A DNA stretch of 64,000 bases from Psychromonas sp. CNPT3 (GTDB taxonomy: Bacteria > Pseudomonadota > Gammaproteobacteria > Enterobacterales > Psychromonadaceae): positions 639,883 through 703,882 of the forward strand of contig NC_020802.1 of the NCBI RefSeq assembly GCF_000153405.2. The letters are read 5' to 3'. This document shows, one piece after another, positions 28,201 through 37,033 of this stretch. How positions within the stretch are numbered: the first letter of the stretch is position 1; every line of letters starts with the position of its first letter. The position numbers were made by a program, and so were the translations under genes. Below the pieces are notes generated by a model. That model saw only the letters and a list, made by a program, of their open reading frames with translations, made no database searches and was not told the origin of the DNA.

Positions 28201-28877
28201 TTTTATTTGAAGAGGTGAGTAAATATTTTTCGGCAGATAATTGCGCATTAAAAAAAGTTAATTTTCATCTTAAACAAGGTGAGATGGCTTTTTTAACGGG
28301 CCATTCTGGATCGGGTAAAAGTACATTATTAAAACTTATCAGTTTAATGGAGCGCCCAACAAAGGGACGTATTGTATTAAATGGTAATGATTTAAGTAAA
28401 ATAAGTGGTAACAACATCCCTTATTTACGCAGACATATTGGTATGATCTTTCAAGATCACCGTTTGTTAATGAATCATAGTGTATTAGATAATGTCGGTT
28501 TGCCTCTTTTGATTGAAGGTTATAGTCGCAGTGAGATAAAGCGTCGTAGTTTAGATGCGCTTGAAAAAGTCGGCTTATTAGGCAAAGAAAATTTCGCTCC
28601 CATTCATCTTTCTGGTGGCGAGCAACAGCGTGTTGGTGTTGCGCGCGCTATTATAAACCAGCCCCCGTTATTATTAGCGGATGAGCCAACGGGAAATCTT
28701 GATCCGACCTTATCATTGGAGATGTTAAATTTATTTGAATCACTTAATGAATATGGCATGTCAGTATTGATAGCGACACATGATTTAGGATTAATAGCAA
28801 AGATGCGTTATCGGACTTTAACGCTCAAAAAGGGTGAAATGATCAATGATGGTCTAATGAGGGCTCATAATGGTTGA
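28197..28877 (+). CDS. ftsE: Cell division ATP-binding protein FtsE
   Basis: This 226-residue ABC ATPase has Walker A GHSGSGKST (35-43), Q-loop 'IFQDHRLL', signature LSGGEQQR (138-145) and Walker B 'LLLADEPTGNLD'. With FtsX it controls periplasmic amidase activation (via EnvC) at the septum. It overlaps ftsY by 4 bases and ftsX by 8, so all three are coupled. Confidence 0.97.
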   Translation: MILFEEVSKYFSADNCALKKVNFHLKQGEMAFLTGHSGSGKSTLLKLISLMERPTKGRIVLNGNDLSKISGNNIPYLRRHIGMIFQDHRLLMNHSVLDNVGLPLLIEGYSRSEIKRRSLDALEKVGLLGKENFAPIHLSGGEQQRVGVARAIINQPPLLLADEPTGNLDPTLSLEMLNLFESLNEYGMSVLIATHDLGLIAKMRYRTLTLKKGEMINDGLMRAHNG

Positions 28878-29859
28878 TCATGTTAAAAAGAATAAGCGTT
28901 TAGTCACCTCGCCTCGAATAAATAAAGTGTCTTTGTTAAGACGTTTTTCAGCTTGGACTCATCAACACTATGATCAAATTATCAGTAGTTTTCTCGCATT
29001 ATGGAAAACACCTTTAGCAACCTTTATGACCGTTTTGGTTTTAGGGATTGCACTTTCTTTTCCCAGTGTTTTTCATGTTTTTTATAAAAATATTGAACGT
29101 GTGACAGCGCAATGGGATCGCGCTTCAGAAATTAGTTTATTTTTAGAAAAAGATATTTCCGAGAAGCGTATACAAGTATTGATCAATAAATTAGGCATGT
29201 ATGACGACATTGCTTCAATTACTTATATATCGTCATATCAGGCACTCGAAGAGTTTAAAGAGATGTCTGGATTTTCAAAAGCATTGAGTTATTTAGATGA
29301 GAATCCTTTACCTGCTGTGCTGGTGGTTATTCCTAACAATGAATCGATGGATATAGTGAGCAGTAAGTTACTGGTTGAAAAGTTAAAAAATGAACAAGAA
29401 GTGAATTTAGTGCGCCTTGATCTTGATTGGATTGAAAAAGTTCAAGCGATAGTCGCATTATTGGTCGATATTGTTGTCACGGTTGCATTATTACTCTTAA
29501 TTTCGATATTACTGATAATGAGTAATACCATTCGGTTAAATATATTAAATCAACGCACTGAAATTGAAGTCCTACAATTGGTTGGGGCAACCAATAATTT
29601 TATCCGTCGACCTTTTTTGTATGCGGGTGCGTGGTATGGGTTTTTAGGGGGCGTGATAGCATGGTTACTGACCTCTGTCCTCGTGTTTGCCCTAGAACAA
29701 GGCGTGCTTAATTTAATGCGCTTATATCAGGTGCAATTTGAGATAGCATTTTTGAATATTAACGAAACATTATTATTATTAGGGGTATCAACAACATTAG
29801 GTTTGCTGACGTCTTATGTTTCTGTTAAACAATATTTGTACAAAATAAGTCCTAGATAA
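28870..29859 (+). CDS. ftsX: Cell division protein FtsX
   Basis: This 329-residue permease-like protein has a cytoplasmic N-terminal segment, a first membrane segment at about 55-78, a periplasmic domain (about 80-195) and three further membrane segments in the C-terminal half (FtsX fold). 'NTIRLNILNQRTEIEVLQLVGATN' is the conserved cytoplasmic loop motif (words shortened). It pairs with FtsE in divisome-linked peptidoglycan hydrolase control. Confidence 0.96.
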   Translation: MVDHVKKNKRLVTSPRINKVSLLRRFSAWTHQHYDQIISSFLALWKTPLATFMTVLVLGIALSFPSVFHVFYKNIERVTAQWDRASEISLFLEKDISEKRIQVLINKLGMYDDIASITYISSYQALEEFKEMSGFSKALSYLDENPLPAVLVVIPNNESMDIVSSKLLVEKLKNEQEVNLVRLDLDWIEKVQAIVALLVDIVVTVALLLLISILLIMSNTIRLNILNQRTEIEVLQLVGATNNFIRRPFLYAGAWYGFLGGVIAWLLTSVLVFALEQGVLNLMRLYQVQFEIAFLNINETLLLLGVSTTLGLLTSYVSVKQYLYKISPR

Positions 29860-30017
29860 GTGTCTATTGCGTTAAATGTGGTGATTTTAAATACAAATGT
29901 GATGTTTCGGTGTTATTTCTGCCGATACAATGTAAATAAAGAGATCTTACTTGATATCTTTATTTTTACTTGTAAGATGTGAAGACGGTCACGAAAACGA
30001 CGTTTTTAGGAGCTGAA

Positions 30018-30326
30018 ATGAATACAGTTATTGATGTAAAGTTAACCTCAATATGTTCACCGATATGTCAGGCCTTGATTTACGAAGGTGGATTATTTCA
30101 AGATGCGCGGCTCAACAATTGTAAGGAACTACTTGTTGTTCGTTTAGATGGTACTGTGATAGCTTATAGTACTTTTGATGTCTCGAATGAAAATGATATT
30201 TTAGTCAAAAGCCTTCACTTTAGAAGTGTGATCAAGGATCAATCTTTAGGTGCTTATTGGCTGTCACGTTTGCTTAAGCGCCGCTTAAAAGAAAGAACTT
30301 ATTTAAATTTTTTACTAGATAGTTAA
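30018..30326 (+). CDS. Small GNAT-like protein, possible PanM/PanZ relative
   Basis: The ATG at 30018 has TAGGAG 6 bases upstream and gives 102 residues; an upstream in-frame start at 29979 has no site. The stretch 'LLVVRLDGTVIAYSTFDV', then 'LVKSLHFRSVIKDQSLGAYWLSRLLK' resembles the core strands and acetyl-CoA loop region of a GNAT fold, and specifically PanM (PanZ), which triggers self-cleavage of aspartate decarboxylase PanD. In E. coli panM is a few genes from ftsYEX-rpoH, which supports this. The R/Q-x-x-G-x-G/A motif is degenerate here (Q-S-L-G-A), so catalysis is doubtful. This is inference. Confidence 0.5.
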   Translation: MNTVIDVKLTSICSPICQALIYEGGLFQDARLNNCKELLVVRLDGTVIAYSTFDVSNENDILVKSLHFRSVIKDQSLGAYWLSRLLKRRLKERTYLNFLLDS

Positions 30327-30746
30327 CTTCCCTTTTGTTACTCATTATCGTTTAAATGTTAAACAAATAGGACCAGTTGAAAGCTTATTATTTTTTTAAA
30401 CTGCCCTGTTTTTTTTAAAATACTTTTAAATTTATTGTCTATAATTACCCCAAAACGTACTCATTACGTAGTAGTTTTTAGACAGATAAATTCAATAATT
30501 GCTATTGTAATCACGTTATTAATTTATTTATCTTTCTTTTAAATCAACTCACAGATAATGTTTTTCGCTCTCGTTATATATACCTACTAAGATTTCATCT
30601 ATTTAGTACATCGAGATTTAACTTGTCATTTTATATGATGTTTTAATAAAAACCGATCTCTCTTCAATTTTATTTCGCTACTCTTTTAAAAATTAAAAGG
30701 GCTGAGTGAGGTCTGTTTATGGCTTTATTTACGTGGAGGTGTACAC
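30327..30746. other. Intergenic region upstream of ornithine cyclodeaminase
   Basis: About 420 AT-rich bases, no gene. A GGAGGTG ribosome-binding site ends it. Inverted segments such as TTTTAAAAATTAAAAGGG (30683-30700) are too AT-rich to interpret. Confidence 0.5.
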
Positions 30747-31751
30747 ATGATTGTACTCGAAATTAATGATATAAAAACGCTTATCCAAAAAATTGGATAT
30801 AAAGACTTTTTCTTGCAGTTAATCGCAACATTGGAAGAAGATTATAAAAATTGGGATGATTTTGACAAATGCGCTCGTATTGTGAATCATGTCGAAAAAG
30901 GTGTTCTTGAATTAATGCCGATCAGTAGTGCAGACATGTACTCTTTTAAATATGTGAATGGACACCCTAAAAATCCAGAGCAATCTAAAATGACCGTAAT
31001 GGCAACGGGTCAACTATCTAAGACGGCAACGGGTGAGCCATTGATGTTTTCTGAGATGACGTTACTCACGGCGTTACGCACCGCCGCTACCTCTGCAATG
31101 GTTGCAAAACACATAGCTAAAAAAGATAGCAAAGTGTTTACCTTGATTGGTACTGGTGCGCAAAGTGAATTTCAGTATTTAGCTCATTCGTTTATCTTTG
31201 ATATTGAAGAAGTGCGCTTTTTTGATATTGACGCGCAAGCCATGAAAAAATTCCAAGCAAACATGGAAAAATTTGATGTGAAACTGACACCTTGTCGGGA
31301 TGTTATTGAGGCAATCAAAGGTGCTGATATTATTACGACGTGTACTGCTGATAAAAGATTACAAACTGTATTAACTGATGACATGATCCAAAGTGATGTT
31401 TTGATAAATGGCTTAGGCGGAGACTGTATTGGTAAAACAGAGCTTGAAAAATCGCTAGTAGAGCGTGCGACTGTGGTGGTTGAATATTTACCACAATCAA
31501 AAGTAGAAGGTGAAATTCAGCAGTTAGATGATGATTTTAGTTGCACTGAATTACATGAAATTATTAAAGGTAATAAGCACTTAAATGTCGCAACAGATGG
31601 CCTAATTCTTTATGATTCAGTTGGGTTTGCACTTGAAGATTATTCTGTCTTAAGGCTTGTTTATAGCTTAGCAAAAGAACATAATTTGGGTACGGAAATG
31701 AATTTGATCCCAGAAATGGATGATGTTAAAAATCTGTTTTCACTACTTTAA
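30747..31751 (+). CDS. Ornithine cyclodeaminase family protein
   Basis: This 334-residue protein is of the OCD/mu-crystallin family. 'YSFKYVNGHPKNP' (substrate site Lys), 'SEMTLLTALRTAATSAMVAKH', the NAD-binding 'LIGTGAQSEFQYLA' and 'LINGLGGDCIGKTEL' match bacterial ornithine cyclodeaminase, which turns ornithine into proline and ammonia. Other members reduce cyclic imines or make alanine/lysine cyclised products, so the substrate is probable, not proven. A very strong site (GGAGGTG) precedes it. It lies between ftsX and rpoH, where E. coli has nothing. Confidence 0.88.
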   Translation: MIVLEINDIKTLIQKIGYKDFFLQLIATLEEDYKNWDDFDKCARIVNHVEKGVLELMPISSADMYSFKYVNGHPKNPEQSKMTVMATGQLSKTATGEPLMFSEMTLLTALRTAATSAMVAKHIAKKDSKVFTLIGTGAQSEFQYLAHSFIFDIEEVRFFDIDAQAMKKFQANMEKFDVKLTPCRDVIEAIKGADIITTCTADKRLQTVLTDDMIQSDVLINGLGGDCIGKTELEKSLVERATVVVEYLPQSKVEGEIQQLDDDFSCTELHEIIKGNKHLNVATDGLILYDSVGFALEDYSVLRLVYSLAKEHNLGTEMNLIPEMDDVKNLFSLL

Positions 31752-31765
31752 AATAAAAAGCTAAG

Positions 31766-31819
31766 TGATGCTCCATGCTATATGTGGAGCATCATTGAAG
31801 ATGCCTTTATAAGGCGTCA
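31766..31819 (+). terminator. Two hairpins between ornithine cyclodeaminase and rpoH
   Basis: TGATGCTCCA / TGGAGCATCA form a 10-bp stem with a 9-base loop (31766-31794), and GATGCC...GGCGTC forms a second small stem just after. There is no strong T run, so termination may be partial. Confidence 0.5.
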
Positions 31820-31906
31820 TTGTTGCATCTTAAAGGTGAACGGGTATATAATAAGCAATTGAGTAAGCGTGTTACTTTTTAGCAATATAATGGTTTAAGG
31901 GGCGAT

Positions 31907-32755
31907 ATGATTAAAAAAATCGATTCAATGGGCTTGGTTCCTCAAGGGAGCATCGAAGCTTATATTCAGTCGGTAAATAAATTTGCAATGCTTTCTGCCT
32001 CAGAAGAAAAAGCATTAGCAGAACGTTTATTTTATGAAGGTGATTTAGACGCAGCTAAAAAATTGGTTATGTCTCATTTACGTTTTGTTGCTTATATTGC
32101 AAAAAGCTATGCAGGTTATGGTTTAGCTATCGCGGATCTTATCCAAGAAGGTAATGTGGGTTTAATGAAAGCGGTCAAACGTTTCGACCCCACTGTTGGT
32201 GTACGTCTTGTGTCTTTTGCTGTGCATTGGATCAAAGCTGAAATTCATGAATATGTTATTCGCAATTGGCGCGTTGTTAAAATTGCGACGACCAAAGCAC
32301 AACGTAAATTGTTTTTTAATTTACGTAAAGCTAAAAAACGTTTAGGTTGGTTTAGCAAAGATGAAGTGGAAAATGTTGCTAACAATTTGAATGTGAGCAC
32401 AAAAGATGTGCTGGAAATGGAATCACGTTTAAACGGGCACGATTATTCGTTTGATTTAACAGGTGATGACGATGATGAAAATTGTTTTGCACCGGTACAA
32501 TATTTAGAAGATAAAAATGCAGATGTAGCATTACTGGTTGAAGTTGAAAATTCTCAGTCTAATATGAAGCGTCAATTACATTCGGCACTATCCTCATTAG
32601 ATGAGCGAAGCCAAGATATTATTAGTAGCCGGTGGTTAAATGAGCCTAAAGCGACGTTGCATGACTTAGCTGCGCGTTACAGTATTTCTGCTGAGCGAGT
32701 CAGGCAACTTGAAGCCAATGCCATTAAAAAATTACAGTCCAATATGCAATTTTAA
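31907..32755 (+). CDS. rpoH: RNA polymerase heat-shock sigma factor (sigma-32)
   Basis: This 282-residue group 3 sigma-70 factor has region 2 '[18 protein letters not shown]' (core binding) and '[24 protein letters not shown]' (-10 recognition), the RpoH box '[16 protein letters not shown]' used in FtsH/DnaK turnover, and C-terminal '[16 protein letters not shown]' helix-turn-helix. It directs transcription of chaperones and proteases. A strong terminator follows. Regulation by mRNA structure near the start is known in E. coli and was not evaluated here. Confidence 0.97.
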   Translation: MIKKIDSMGLVPQGSIEAYIQSVNKFAMLSASEEKALAERLFYEGDLDAAKKLVMSHLRFVAYIAKSYAGYGLAIADLIQEGNVGLMKAVKRFDPTVGVRLVSFAVHWIKAEIHEYVIRNWRVVKIATTKAQRKLFFNLRKAKKRLGWFSKDEVENVANNLNVSTKDVLEMESRLNGHDYSFDLTGDDDDENCFAPVQYLEDKNADVALLVEVENSQSNMKRQLHSALSSLDERSQDIISSRWLNEPKATLHDLAARYSISAERVRQLEANAIKKLQSNMQF

Positions 32756-32761
32756 CACTTC

Positions 32762-32787
32762 AAAGGTAAGCAACGCTTACCTTTTTT
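32762..32787 (+). terminator. Terminator of rpoH
   Basis: Stem AAAGGTAAGC / GCTTACCTTT with loop AAC and a T6 tail is a strong intrinsic terminator. Confidence 0.92.
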
Positions 32788-32812
32788 GATCTTACTTCAG
32801 GTAGTTAATTCT

Positions 32813-33637
32813 ATGGCGAAAATCGCAACGCTAGGTCCGCCTAATACATTTTCTGACATTGCTACTCAGCAATTTATTAAAACGCAAAATTTAAATCACG
32901 AAATAAAATACTTCAAATCGCTCTCAGACACTTTTAGAGCGATTGGAGTGCATTGTGAGTTTGGCGTTTTACCGATAGAAAATTTATCAGAAGGCTATGT
33001 GCAAGTCGTTTTAGATCATTTACTCGAGACATCTTTAAATATTATTGCTGAATATTTACTACCTATTCAGTTTTCTTTTGTGCGTTACTCTGAAAGTGAC
33101 GGTCCATTAACCGATGTTTTTGTGCAGTTTGTGGCTTATGGGCAATGCTCTGAGTTTATTGAGCAGCAAAATAATATACGTGTGCACTATACACAAAGTA
33201 ATATAAGCTCACTGGTGGAAGCGCAAAAAAAAGGTAAAGGCGCGGGGGCTGTTGTGCCTAAGCATGCATTAAAATCAGAATGTTTAATGTCCTCGGTGGT
33301 CGAAAACATTACTAATTATGAAAATAATCAAACTCGATTTTTAGTCGTAAGTACTGAGCCCTGTATTTATCAACCTGCCGTGAATTATAAAACGACCTTA
33401 GTGGTTAAAAATGACAATGATTGTCCGGGGGTATTAGGTAATATTATTAATGCGTTTGCTGCCCAAAAAGTGAATCTTACCTCAATCATGTCTCGGCCGA
33501 CTAAATCGCAGTTTGGGCAGTACCATTTCTTTATTGATATTGATGGGCATCAGCAAGATGAAAACATTAAGCTTGCCATTTTAAATATTAAGAATGATCA
33601 CGTTATTCGGGTACTTGGCTCTTATCCAAAAGCGTGA
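32813..33637 (+). CDS. Prephenate dehydratase (stand-alone, no chorismate mutase domain)
   Basis: The ATG at 32813 gives 274 residues. The N-terminal prephenate dehydratase domain shows 'IATLGPPNTFSDIA' and 'GVLPIENLSEGYV', and the catalytic 'NQTRFLVV' block (TRF) near residue 178. It is followed by an ACT domain, with 'CPGVLGNIINAFAAQKVNLTSIMSRP' where the regulatory domain binds phenylalanine. Most gammaproteobacterial PheA proteins carry an N-terminal chorismate mutase, which is missing here, so the mutase must be elsewhere if this is the main phenylalanine enzyme. Its 3' end overlaps the convergent gene at 33603 by 35 bases. Confidence 0.88.
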   Translation: MAKIATLGPPNTFSDIATQQFIKTQNLNHEIKYFKSLSDTFRAIGVHCEFGVLPIENLSEGYVQVVLDHLLETSLNIIAEYLLPIQFSFVRYSESDGPLTDVFVQFVAYGQCSEFIEQQNNIRVHYTQSNISSLVEAQKKGKGAGAVVPKHALKSECLMSSVVENITNYENNQTRFLVVSTEPCIYQPAVNYKTTLVVKNDNDCPGVLGNIINAFAAQKVNLTSIMSRPTKSQFGQYHFFIDIDGHQQDENIKLAILNIKNDHVIRVLGSYPKA

Positions 33638-33980
33638 TACTTTTTAGCGTTTTCGGCGCATCTTGTTTTTGAGGATTATATTTGTTTTCAATGGCACAAA
33701 CACTTAATGTGCCTAATGCAACACAAAGTAATGCGCCTAAATAATTACCTTCACCGATTTTATTTGCACTTGCAATCGCGCAAGCAGTAGATATCCCGCC
33801 TTGTAAAAAAGCTTTGCTACTATCACGATAAAGTGTGTTTTTATCTATTTGCTTATCTTTATAACGCGCATAGTTAATGCTCGCACTACCGACCGCGGAG
33901 CCGATGGCACCACTGACAAAGTGACCCATGACATGACGAGGCATACCCGTATTAAGTGGTTTTTTTTGATAATATGGCAT
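33603..33980 (-). CDS. Glycine-zipper small membrane protein of the P1B-6 cluster
   Basis: This 125-residue protein has no family I recognise. Its hydrophobic segment 'HFVSGAIGSAVGSASINYA' (about 20-38) has GxxxG-like spacing, and a second hydrophobic region spans about 65-95. It is the last gene of the reverse-strand cluster, 15 bases after the P-type ATPase stop. Similar small hydrophobic GxxxG-type proteins accompany the ATPase in ferrosome loci. The C-terminal tail is basic and soluble, and the last 35 bases overlap prephenate dehydratase on the other strand. Function is inferred from context only. Confidence 0.7.
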   Translation of the reverse strand: MPYYQKKPLNTGMPRHVMGHFVSGAIGSAVGSASINYARYKDKQIDKNTLYRDSSKAFLQGGISTACAIASANKIGEGNYLGALLCVALGTLSVCAIENKYNPQKQDAPKTLKSITLLDKSQVPE

Positions 33981-33995
33981 TTTTATTCCTTTAGA

Positions 33996-36056
33996 TCATG
34001 CATCTTTAGCCGCTAATGAGCGCAAAATAACGGCTAATGTTGTGCCGTTATGTAGCAGTGCACTGGCGGCTGGATTAAGCCAGCCTAAAGCTGCTGCCCC
34101 CATAATTCCAGTATTAACGACTTCTGCTAAGCGAATGTTACTGTTAATAAGGCGCATCGCTTCATGGCTGATATCGAGCATCTTTTCAATGCCGTATAAA
34201 TCATCTTGTAAGAGCACAACATCGGCAGTTTGTTGTGCAAGCTCAGTGCTTTTATTCATGGCTAAACCGATATCGGCCATGGTTAATGCGGGGGCGTCAT
34301 TGACGCCATCACCGATATACAGCACTTTATCGCCTTGTCGTTGTAACTGCTTTACAATATTGGCTTTGTCTTCGGGTGTTGCCTGTGCAAAAACAACATC
34401 TATCCCTAATTTCTTCGCCAGTTTATCGGCGGGGGCTTGCTTATCACCCGTTAATAAAACCAGCTTTTTAATGCCCCGTTTTTTAAGGCCTTGCAGGACT
34501 TCATAGGCCTCTTTACGTAAATGATCTTTGAGGGCTATCAAGCCTATCAGTTGTTGATGATGAGAAACAAAAAGAAGATGTAAACCTTGTTGCTCAAGTA
34601 TCTCAATGGTCTCTTCATGATTTTTAAAATCAATACCTTCATGCGACTCTAAAAAATGTCGACTGCCTAAAATAAGCTCTTTGTCATTAAGATGACTTTT
34701 TAAACCGTGTGCGATCACATATTCAACTTCACCATGCTCAATATGGGGTAATTTGTGGTGTTTGGCTGCATTGACAATCGCTTGTGATAGCGGGTGATGG
34801 CAATGCTCTTCTACGGAGGCCGCTATTGCTAATAATTGTTTTGCATTATTTTTAGTATCGAGGCAAATGACATCACTGACTTCCATATCACCGTAGGTAA
34901 GTGTGCCTGTTTTATCAAAAACACAGGTATCAATTTTGACTGCTTGCTCAATAGCGCGGCCCCCTTTGAGTAATATTCCTTGTTTGGCCGCCCGATAAAT
35001 CATGGACTTAAAGGCAACAGGAGTACTTAATTTTAGGGCGCAAGAGTAATCCACTAAAAACACAGAAGCCACTCGGTTAATATCTTGAGTGAGAGCAAAA
35101 ACCGCGCCTCCAACGGCGAGTGTGATATTCACACGTCTGTCCGCCATCTCTTGGGTAACTTCTTGTATCTCACTTTTTTGTGATAGTGAGCTGGCAATAA
35201 ACTGTGCAATACGCGCCGTCGTAGCTTCACAGCCCACTTTTTCAGCAATGACTTTTATATTGCCCTCTTGGACTAGAGTGCCCGCATAAACATAAGCGCC
35301 GGACTCGCGCGCAACAGGTACACTTTCGCCCGTTAAAGAGGCTTGATTAATTAACGCCTCTCCGGATAATATATGTCCATCAACAGGGATCGCATCTCCA
35401 GGGCCGAGTACCAATATTTCTTGTTGTTTTATTTTATCTGATTTGATTAGTATTTTTTGTTTATCGCGCTCTATCCAAACGTCACTAATTTTGGGTTGCA
35501 TTAGCTCCGCAAGTAACTGATCGCTTTTTCTACTGGTTTGTTGCTCCATATACTCACCTAAAGTGAGCAGTGACTGCGTTAACATGGCCGTTTTATAATC
35601 GCCTCGATACACAGAAAGAGAGAGCGCGATAGCATCGAGCACCTCTACTTTTATTTTTTTATCAGCTAGTATTTTCGCGCCATTAAAAATGGTATCAGCA
35701 ATTAAAGGTAGTGTTGTTAACGCTCCTATTCTGCCTGGTAAAAAGAGGGTGCTTAATGAGCCAAGCAAGTTAAGTGTTATTTCACCTTTCGTATATTCAT
35801 GATCTAATTCAATATCGGAGGCTTGTGTTAAATCGATTTGTTGTAGTCGATGTTTTAAAACGTCATTGTTAAGAAGCAGGGGATCATATTCAATAACAAG
35901 GCTTTTTGCAGCTTGATTTATACGCACAGATTTAACGCCTTGGATAGCGAGTAAGCCTTGTTTTAGCCATCCAGCTGCATTTTCAAAATGCGCTAAAATA
36001 GCTAATTTAAAGCGAATACGCCCCGGGTAATAACTTTTAACGATTAATTTATTCAT
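33996..36056 (-). CDS. P1B-6-type heavy-metal P-type ATPase, FezB-like
   Basis: This 686-residue metal-transport ATPase has TGES at 242-245, DKTGT at 381-385 (phosphorylated Asp), the HP pair at 420-421 and GDGVNDAP at 582-589. The intramembrane metal motif is Ser-Cys-Ala (338-340) in place of the CPC, SPC or TPC of other classes; SCA is the P1B-6 signature as I recall it. The N-terminus has 'YPGRIRFKLAI' (10-20) and a ferredoxin-like fold without the CxxC of copper/zinc HMA domains. P1B-6 pumps are the core (FezB) of ferrosome gene clusters, where they load iron into a membrane-bound organelle. Its start shares one base with the stop of the upstream small gene. Iron as substrate is inference. 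Confidence 0.9.
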   Translation of the reverse strand: MNKLIVKSYYPGRIRFKLAILAHFENAAGWLKQGLLAIQGVKSVRINQAAKSLVIEYDPLLLNNDVLKHRLQQIDLTQASDIELDHEYTKGEITLNLLGSLSTLFLPGRIGALTTLPLIADTIFNGAKILADKKIKVEVLDAIALSLSVYRGDYKTAMLTQSLLTLGEYMEQQTSRKSDQLLAELMQPKISDVWIERDKQKILIKSDKIKQQEILVLGPGDAIPVDGHILSGEALINQASLTGESVPVARESGAYVYAGTLVQEGNIKVIAEKVGCEATTARIAQFIASSLSQKSEIQEVTQEMADRRVNITLAVGGAVFALTQDINRVASVFLVDYSCALKLSTPVAFKSMIYRAAKQGILLKGGRAIEQAVKIDTCVFDKTGTLTYGDMEVSDVICLDTKNNAKQLLAIAASVEEHCHHPLSQAIVNAAKHHKLPHIEHGEVEYVIAHGLKSHLNDKELILGSRHFLESHEGIDFKNHEETIEILEQQGLHLLFVSHHQQLIGLIALKDHLRKEAYEVLQGLKKRGIKKLVLLTGDKQAPADKLAKKLGIDVVFAQATPEDKANIVKQLQRQGDKVLYIGDGVNDAPALTMADIGLAMNKSTELAQQTADVVLLQDDLYGIEKMLDISHEAMRLINSNIRLAEVVNTGIMGAAALGWLNPAASALLHNGTTLAVILRSLAAKDA

Positions 36057-36319
36057 TACACGTCTTTGTTTAAATTACGATAATAATCGAGCTCAGCTTG
36101 AGTATCTTCAAGGCGCTCTTTAAGTTCTTCCATCTCACCACGTACAGCTGACCATGCTTTAGTCCCTGTTTTGCTCAGCGTACTTTGTACTTTTTTATTA
36201 CTGAGCAATGTCGCAATGGCAGCGCCCGCTGCAAGACCAATAAGAAAATTGTTTTTATGGGAGCCATGAGCGTGACCATGGTGTGCATAGGGATTAGTAT
36301 AATATGGATTATTTTTCAT
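36056..36319 (-). CDS. Small His-rich glycine-zipper (YtxH-like) membrane protein
   Basis: The ATG at 36319 has AGAGGA 9 bases upstream, giving 87 residues; an ATG 18 bases earlier would add 6. The N-terminus is Tyr/Asn/His-rich ('AHHGHAHGSH', possible metal ligands). One hydrophobic segment 'FLIGLAAGAAIATLLSN' follows with small-residue packing. The C-terminal half is a charged coiled coil ('GEMEELKERLEDTQAELDYY'). It resembles YtxH/gas-vesicle-like small proteins. It overlaps the next gene upstream by 11 bases and shares a base with the ATPase start, so its function is tied to the pump. Confidence 0.78.
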   Translation of the reverse strand: MKNNPYYTNPYAHHGHAHGSHKNNFLIGLAAGAAIATLLSNKKVQSTLSKTGTKAWSAVRGEMEELKERLEDTQAELDYYRNLNKDV

Positions 36320-37022
36320 CTTTATTTTCCTCTTCATTCATTAGATCATGCTCATCTGCAGTTGGCTGAGTAGCGTCTTGTTTGCTTTGCTGATGGCGTT
36401 GTACAGACTCTTGATAGCCTTGTTTTCCCGCATTAAAAGTATCTTTAAATATTTCATTGCTGGTATTGGCTGTGTCTTTAACGGAAGCGCTCATTTTACA
36501 GGCGTTATCTTTTATAGATGAGCTTGCTTTAGCTGCATTTTCTTTTATTTTATCAGTGCTATTTTTTAATATATCAGTGGCACCACTGAACATTTCCATC
36601 ATATTATTACGTACGTTCTCATTACCTAAGATCAGGGCAGCTGCTGCACCTATCATGGCGCCTTTCCAGAATTCTTTATCGTCTATTCCCATTTTAGATA
36701 GAATATCTTTCAGCATTCCGGCTTGATCTCCCATCAATCCTTCGACCATGCCTTGTGCTTGTTGGAAAAGCGCATCATTTTCAGGTTGTTCATAATGAGG
36801 TTGTCCATGATGCATGTGCGGAGGTGGTGGATAAGCATGGCCTGGATGCATATAGTATGGATTTGGCGCTGGGTAAGGAGGGCAACCTGGATAAGGATAA
36901 TAGCCGGGAGGTGGCATTGACGCATAAGCCTGTGCTTGCTCTTGTGTTGGCTGCTCCGTAAAACCTGGATGTTGAGGCCAAGGGTAGCTGCCATAAGGAT
37001 ATTGGTGCTTATTATCACTCAT
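36309..37022 (-). CDS. Pro/Tyr/His-rich membrane-associated protein of the P1B-6 cluster
   Basis: This 237-residue protein is in three parts: residues 1-80 are very rich in Pro, Tyr, His and Gly and look disordered; a middle part (about 85-135) has 'GMLKDILSKMGIDDKEFWKGAMIGAAAALILGNENV', with one hydrophobic small-residue segment; the rest is a charged Lys/Ala/Glu helical tail like LEA proteins. The His and Tyr side chains could hold iron at a surface. It has the same 'IGAAAALILGN-x-x-V' word as the small protein downstream ('IGLAAGAAIATLLSNKKV'), suggesting a shared module. I recognise no named family. Confidence 0.75.
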   Translation of the reverse strand: MSDNKHQYPYGSYPWPQHPGFTEQPTQEQAQAYASMPPPGYYPYPGCPPYPAPNPYYMHPGHAYPPPPHMHHGQPHYEQPENDALFQQAQGMVEGLMGDQAGMLKDILSKMGIDDKEFWKGAMIGAAAALILGNENVRNNMMEMFSGATDILKNSTDKIKENAAKASSSIKDNACKMSASVKDTANTSNEIFKDTFNAGKQGYQESVQRHQQSKQDATQPTADEHDLMNEEENKDEK

Positions 37023-37033
37023 TTTTTTCTCCG

